Assembly: GCA_003166055.1 (NCBI GenBank)
Contig: PMWR01000512.1
Location: 1-6,383, forward strand
Direction of reading: 5' to 3'
DNA length: 6,383 bases
From: Acidobacteriaceae bacterium
Lineage (GTDB): Bacteria; Acidobacteriota; Terriglobia; Terriglobales; Acidobacteriaceae
The notes under the pieces are model-generated. The model was not told the DNA's origin, did no database searches, and was given only the letters and a program-made list of their open reading frames with translations. Shown here piece after piece: positions 4,152-6,383 of this stretch. Position 1 is the stretch's first letter. Each line of letters begins with the position of its first letter. The position numbers and the translations under genes were made by a program.

Positions 4152-6383
4152 TTAGTAAGTGATCCTCATTGTGAACTGGACATTTCTGGGTCCAAGCAAG
4201 GTGCTGCCTACCTGTCCGAAGTTGGTGTCTTGAACTCCTGAATCGGGTTTGTTGAACGAGTGACGGTTGAAGGCGTTGAACATTTCACCGCGGAAATCCA
4301 TTTTGATCCTCTCCGTGATCGGAATGGCTTTGTTGATGCCAAAATCTTCGTCGTAGAACGCGAAGCCACGGATGTCGGCGGAGTTGCGCGGCATGTTGCC
4401 GAAGACGTAGGGAACGTTGGGAGCCGGGGCCGGGTTTGGTTCTGCGAAAGCTGCGCAGTTCCAGAAGCCGGTGGTGCAGGCGCCGGATGAATGGTTGTAA
4501 CCGGTTGTACCGGTATTGCTGAAGGTGAAGGGGTTGATTGGTCCCGGTCTCTTCGCGGCCTGTCCCGCTACGCGGTTGGGACGAATGCCATTGTCAAATC
4601 CAGGGATGCCGTTGGCTCCAAAGAAGCTGATTGGCTGCCCACCCAGGTAGCGCTGCACGCCGCTGACTCTCCAGTTGGAGACGACAGCACTCACGACCTT
4701 GGGCGAATTGGCGAGGAACGGCTTGCCCTTGCCAACGGGCAGTTCATAAAGGTAGCTGACAACAAGGTTGTTGGGGATGTCTTCGTTGCTGACAGCCTTT
4801 TCCGCCTTGTGGTCATAGGGATTCTGCGTTCCACCCTGATTCTGCAGGGTGCTGTAGTAGGGCTGGATGGCGTCGGCATCGGTCAACGTCTTGGAGAATG
4901 TGTAAGAGCCCAGGATATTGAGACCGTTGTGGAAGCGGCGCTCGACCTTTGCGGTCAATGCGTCGTAGCTGGCCTGCCCCACGTTTTGCAGGTAGCTGTC
5001 TTCGTTGATGTAGCCGTACTGCGGGAAGGGACGCAGGGCCTGCTCGACCCATTCCTCGAAGCCCCACTCGTTGATGAAGTTGGCGTAGGGAGGCGTAATC
5101 CCCGGAGGCGGAAGTCCGATCCACCACTCGAGGTAGCTGCCCATCTGCAGATCGGCGAGCGGAATGTCGTTGGGATAGTTGATGAGGCCATGCAGGCGCG
5201 TGGAATGCATGCCCAGGTATCCCAGCGATACGAAGAGATTGGCGCTGATCTGATATTGATTTTCAAGTGTCCAGGTCTCAACCATCGCGGGACGCCCGTA
5301 GGGCTTGCCCACGTGGTCTACGCTCTGAGTATTCAACTGGGTTGGATCGAGGTTCGGTGTGGTCGGCAACACCGGCATGCCTCCATCCTCCGGCGGGCCG
5401 TCAAGAGGGTCTGCGGTGAAGAGGGTTTGATTGACGGTGAATCCTTGCAAGGTGCCTTGCCCGAAATCGGCATAGACCAGCGGACCATAATAGATTCCAG
5501 CATTGCCCCGCAGGACGTCTTTGTGGTCGAGGAATCCGGGTTCCCAGGCAAAGCCAACGCGCGGCTCGAAGTCCTTGTGATAGACGTTGGCCCACGTCTC
5601 GTTCACGCTTCCGTTGCGGCCCACGCCCTTGCCGGCAAAGACCAGAGCGCCAGGAATGCCATTGGCGGCGGAGTTCGGAGCCGTCTCATCCAGGATCGCC
5701 GTATCTCCGTCCGCTTCGTGACGCGGCGTATCGTAGCTCCACCGGATTCCAAGGTTGAGGGTCAAGTTGGATTTGATTTTCCAGTTGTCCTGCGCATACA
5801 ACGCGCCGTAATGTGCAATCCAGCGCGGGGCGTGCAACTGATTGAGAGCATTTGCCGTCCCGGTTTCGCCAATGAGAAAGGCGGCAAAGGCGTTGCCATC
5901 CTGTCCCCAGTACGTGGTGTCGGATGCGGTCTGATTGTCCCAGAAGTTGTAGCAGCCGGATGTGCCGCTACAGGTTCCACCAATCTTGCTGACAAAAGAG
6001 AATTGGTGATATTGGTCTTCACCGCCGATGCTGAAGCTGTGCCTGCCATGTTGCCAGTGAATGATGTCATTCAAAGCAATCATGTTGTCCACGTCTTGGG
6101 CGTCGTCGTTCTCGCCAAAGCCGGGAAACGGACTGCCGTTGAAAACAAAGCCCGGAAAGACAGGGCCGGAGCCGTTGGGGATGCCCAGCGTGCTATCCCA
6201 GTCTGAGTTCAAATTCACTGCGCGCGACTGGTTGTAGTTGTTGGAGCGATTGGTGCCAAAGGTCAGCGAGTTGACCAGATTTGGCCTGGCAATCCAGTCC
6301 CACCCCATGCGGAAAAGCTTGCCGAGCTGGTTCGCCTGACCGCCGCCGCCGCTGGTGAGCGGTTCAGGCAAATTCAAGCCGTT
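4152..6383 (-). CDS. TonB-dependent receptor (Oar/SusC-like), C-terminal barrel part (5' end outside the window)
   Basis: This is an outer-membrane, TonB-energised transporter. The frame is open to the right edge, so 743 residues are visible of a protein that in acidobacterial relatives usually runs to about 1,000-1,200. The missing part would hold the signal peptide, the carboxypeptidase-regulatory-like domain and at least part of the plug. The visible part is beta-barrel with alternating aromatic and polar strands. Typical motifs are ALYAQDNWK (194-202) with LTLNLGIRWSYD (207-218), FEPRVGFAWEP (272-282), LRGNAGIYYGP (291-301), AKVERRFHNGLNILGSYTFS (478-497), NWRVSGVQRYLGGQPISF (570-587) and FNAFNRHSFN (702-711). 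The C-terminus NVQFTMRITY ends in an aromatic residue, as expected for barrel insertion by BAM. Two close cysteine pairs (138/144 and 636/643) sit in probable extracellular loops. Stop is TAA (complement of 4152-4154). The two downstream GH43 genes suggest that it imports arabino-oligosaccharides, but nothing in the barrel sequence itself shows the substrate. Confidence 0.92.
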   Translation of the reverse strand, partial: NGLNLPEPLTSGGGGQANQLGKLFRMGWDWIARPNLVNSLTFGTNRSNNYNQSRAVNLNSDWDSTLGIPNGSGPVFPGFVFNGSPFPGFGENDDAQDVDNMIALNDIIHWQHGRHSFSIGGEDQYHQFSFVSKIGGTCSGTSGCYNFWDNQTASDTTYWGQDGNAFAAFLIGETGTANALNQLHAPRWIAHYGALYAQDNWKIKSNLTLNLGIRWSYDTPRHEADGDTAILDETAPNSAANGIPGALVFAGKGVGRNGSVNETWANVYHKDFEPRVGFAWEPGFLDHKDVLRGNAGIYYGPLVYADFGQGTLQGFTVNQTLFTADPLDGPPEDGGMPVLPTTPNLDPTQLNTQSVDHVGKPYGRPAMVETWTLENQYQISANLFVSLGYLGMHSTRLHGLINYPNDIPLADLQMGSYLEWWIGLPPPGITPPYANFINEWGFEEWVEQALRPFPQYGYINEDSYLQNVGQASYDALTAKVERRFHNGLNILGSYTFSKTLTDADAIQPYYSTLQNQGGTQNPYDHKAEKAVSNEDIPNNLVVSYLYELPVGKGKPFLANSPKVVSAVVSNWRVSGVQRYLGGQPISFFGANGIPGFDNGIRPNRVAGQAAKRPGPINPFTFSNTGTTGYNHSSGACTTGFWNCAAFAEPNPAPAPNVPYVFGNMPRNSADIRGFAFYDEDFGINKAIPITERIKMDFRGEMFNAFNRHSFNKPDSGVQDTNFGQVGSTLLGPRNVQFTMRITY

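Noticed and set aside
4491..6206. A 571-codon open frame on the plus strand opposite the receptor gene
   Set aside because: Its translation lacks any recognisable domain, and it lies entirely antisense to a receptor frame with clear family motifs throughout. Long antisense frames are expected in GC-rich coding DNA.
6375..6377. TTG codon as a start for the receptor
   Set aside because: The frame stays open to the window edge, the visible part begins within the mature protein with no signal peptide, and family members are much longer. The true start lies outside.

Overview
The window looks like a chromosomal segment from a GC-rich, diderm soil-type bacterium, most likely an Acidobacteriota (Terriglobia-like). 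This is inferred from protein style only: an Oar/SusC-like TonB-dependent receptor with typical acidobacterial barrel motifs, a lipoprotein with a long poly-glycine linker after the lipobox cysteine, and a TolC-family protein with an N-terminal AARDAREMVVL stretch. No rRNA or other phylogenetic marker is present.

Layout. Bases 1-936 (+) hold the C-terminal part of a TolC-family outer-membrane efflux protein, cut by the left edge. Bases 962-1186 (+) hold a short frame that reads as the first ~60 residues of an alpha/beta hydrolase and then loses its homology, probably a broken gene. Bases 1187-1295 are a convergent gap with one imperfect hairpin. From there the minus strand carries three genes pointing left. 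In transcription order they are a TonB-dependent receptor cut by the right edge (6383-4152), a secreted GH43 endo-arabinanase (4004-2943), and a second GH43 arabinanase built as a lipoprotein with a ricin-type beta-trefoil (2828-1296). The two gaps between these genes (147 and 114 nt) each contain a GC-rich hairpin without a T-tract.

How the genes fit together. The minus-strand genes look like a small arabinan-utilisation locus. The lipid-anchored GH43 with its sugar-binding trefoil, and the soluble GH43, would cut alpha-1,5-arabinan from plant pectin into oligosaccharides, and the TonB-dependent receptor could import them. No SusD-like binding protein, regulator, inner-membrane transporter or exo-arabinofuranosidase is visible here. 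The substrate of the receptor is inferred from its neighbours. The TolC gene and the broken hydrolase belong to a separate, convergent unit.

I found no CRISPR array, tRNA, rRNA, insertion sequence or evident new defence or mobile system. The points most worth checking are the truncated hydrolase at the convergent junction, the architecture of the lipoprotein arabinanase, the intercistronic hairpins, and the translation starts of the two GH43 genes.
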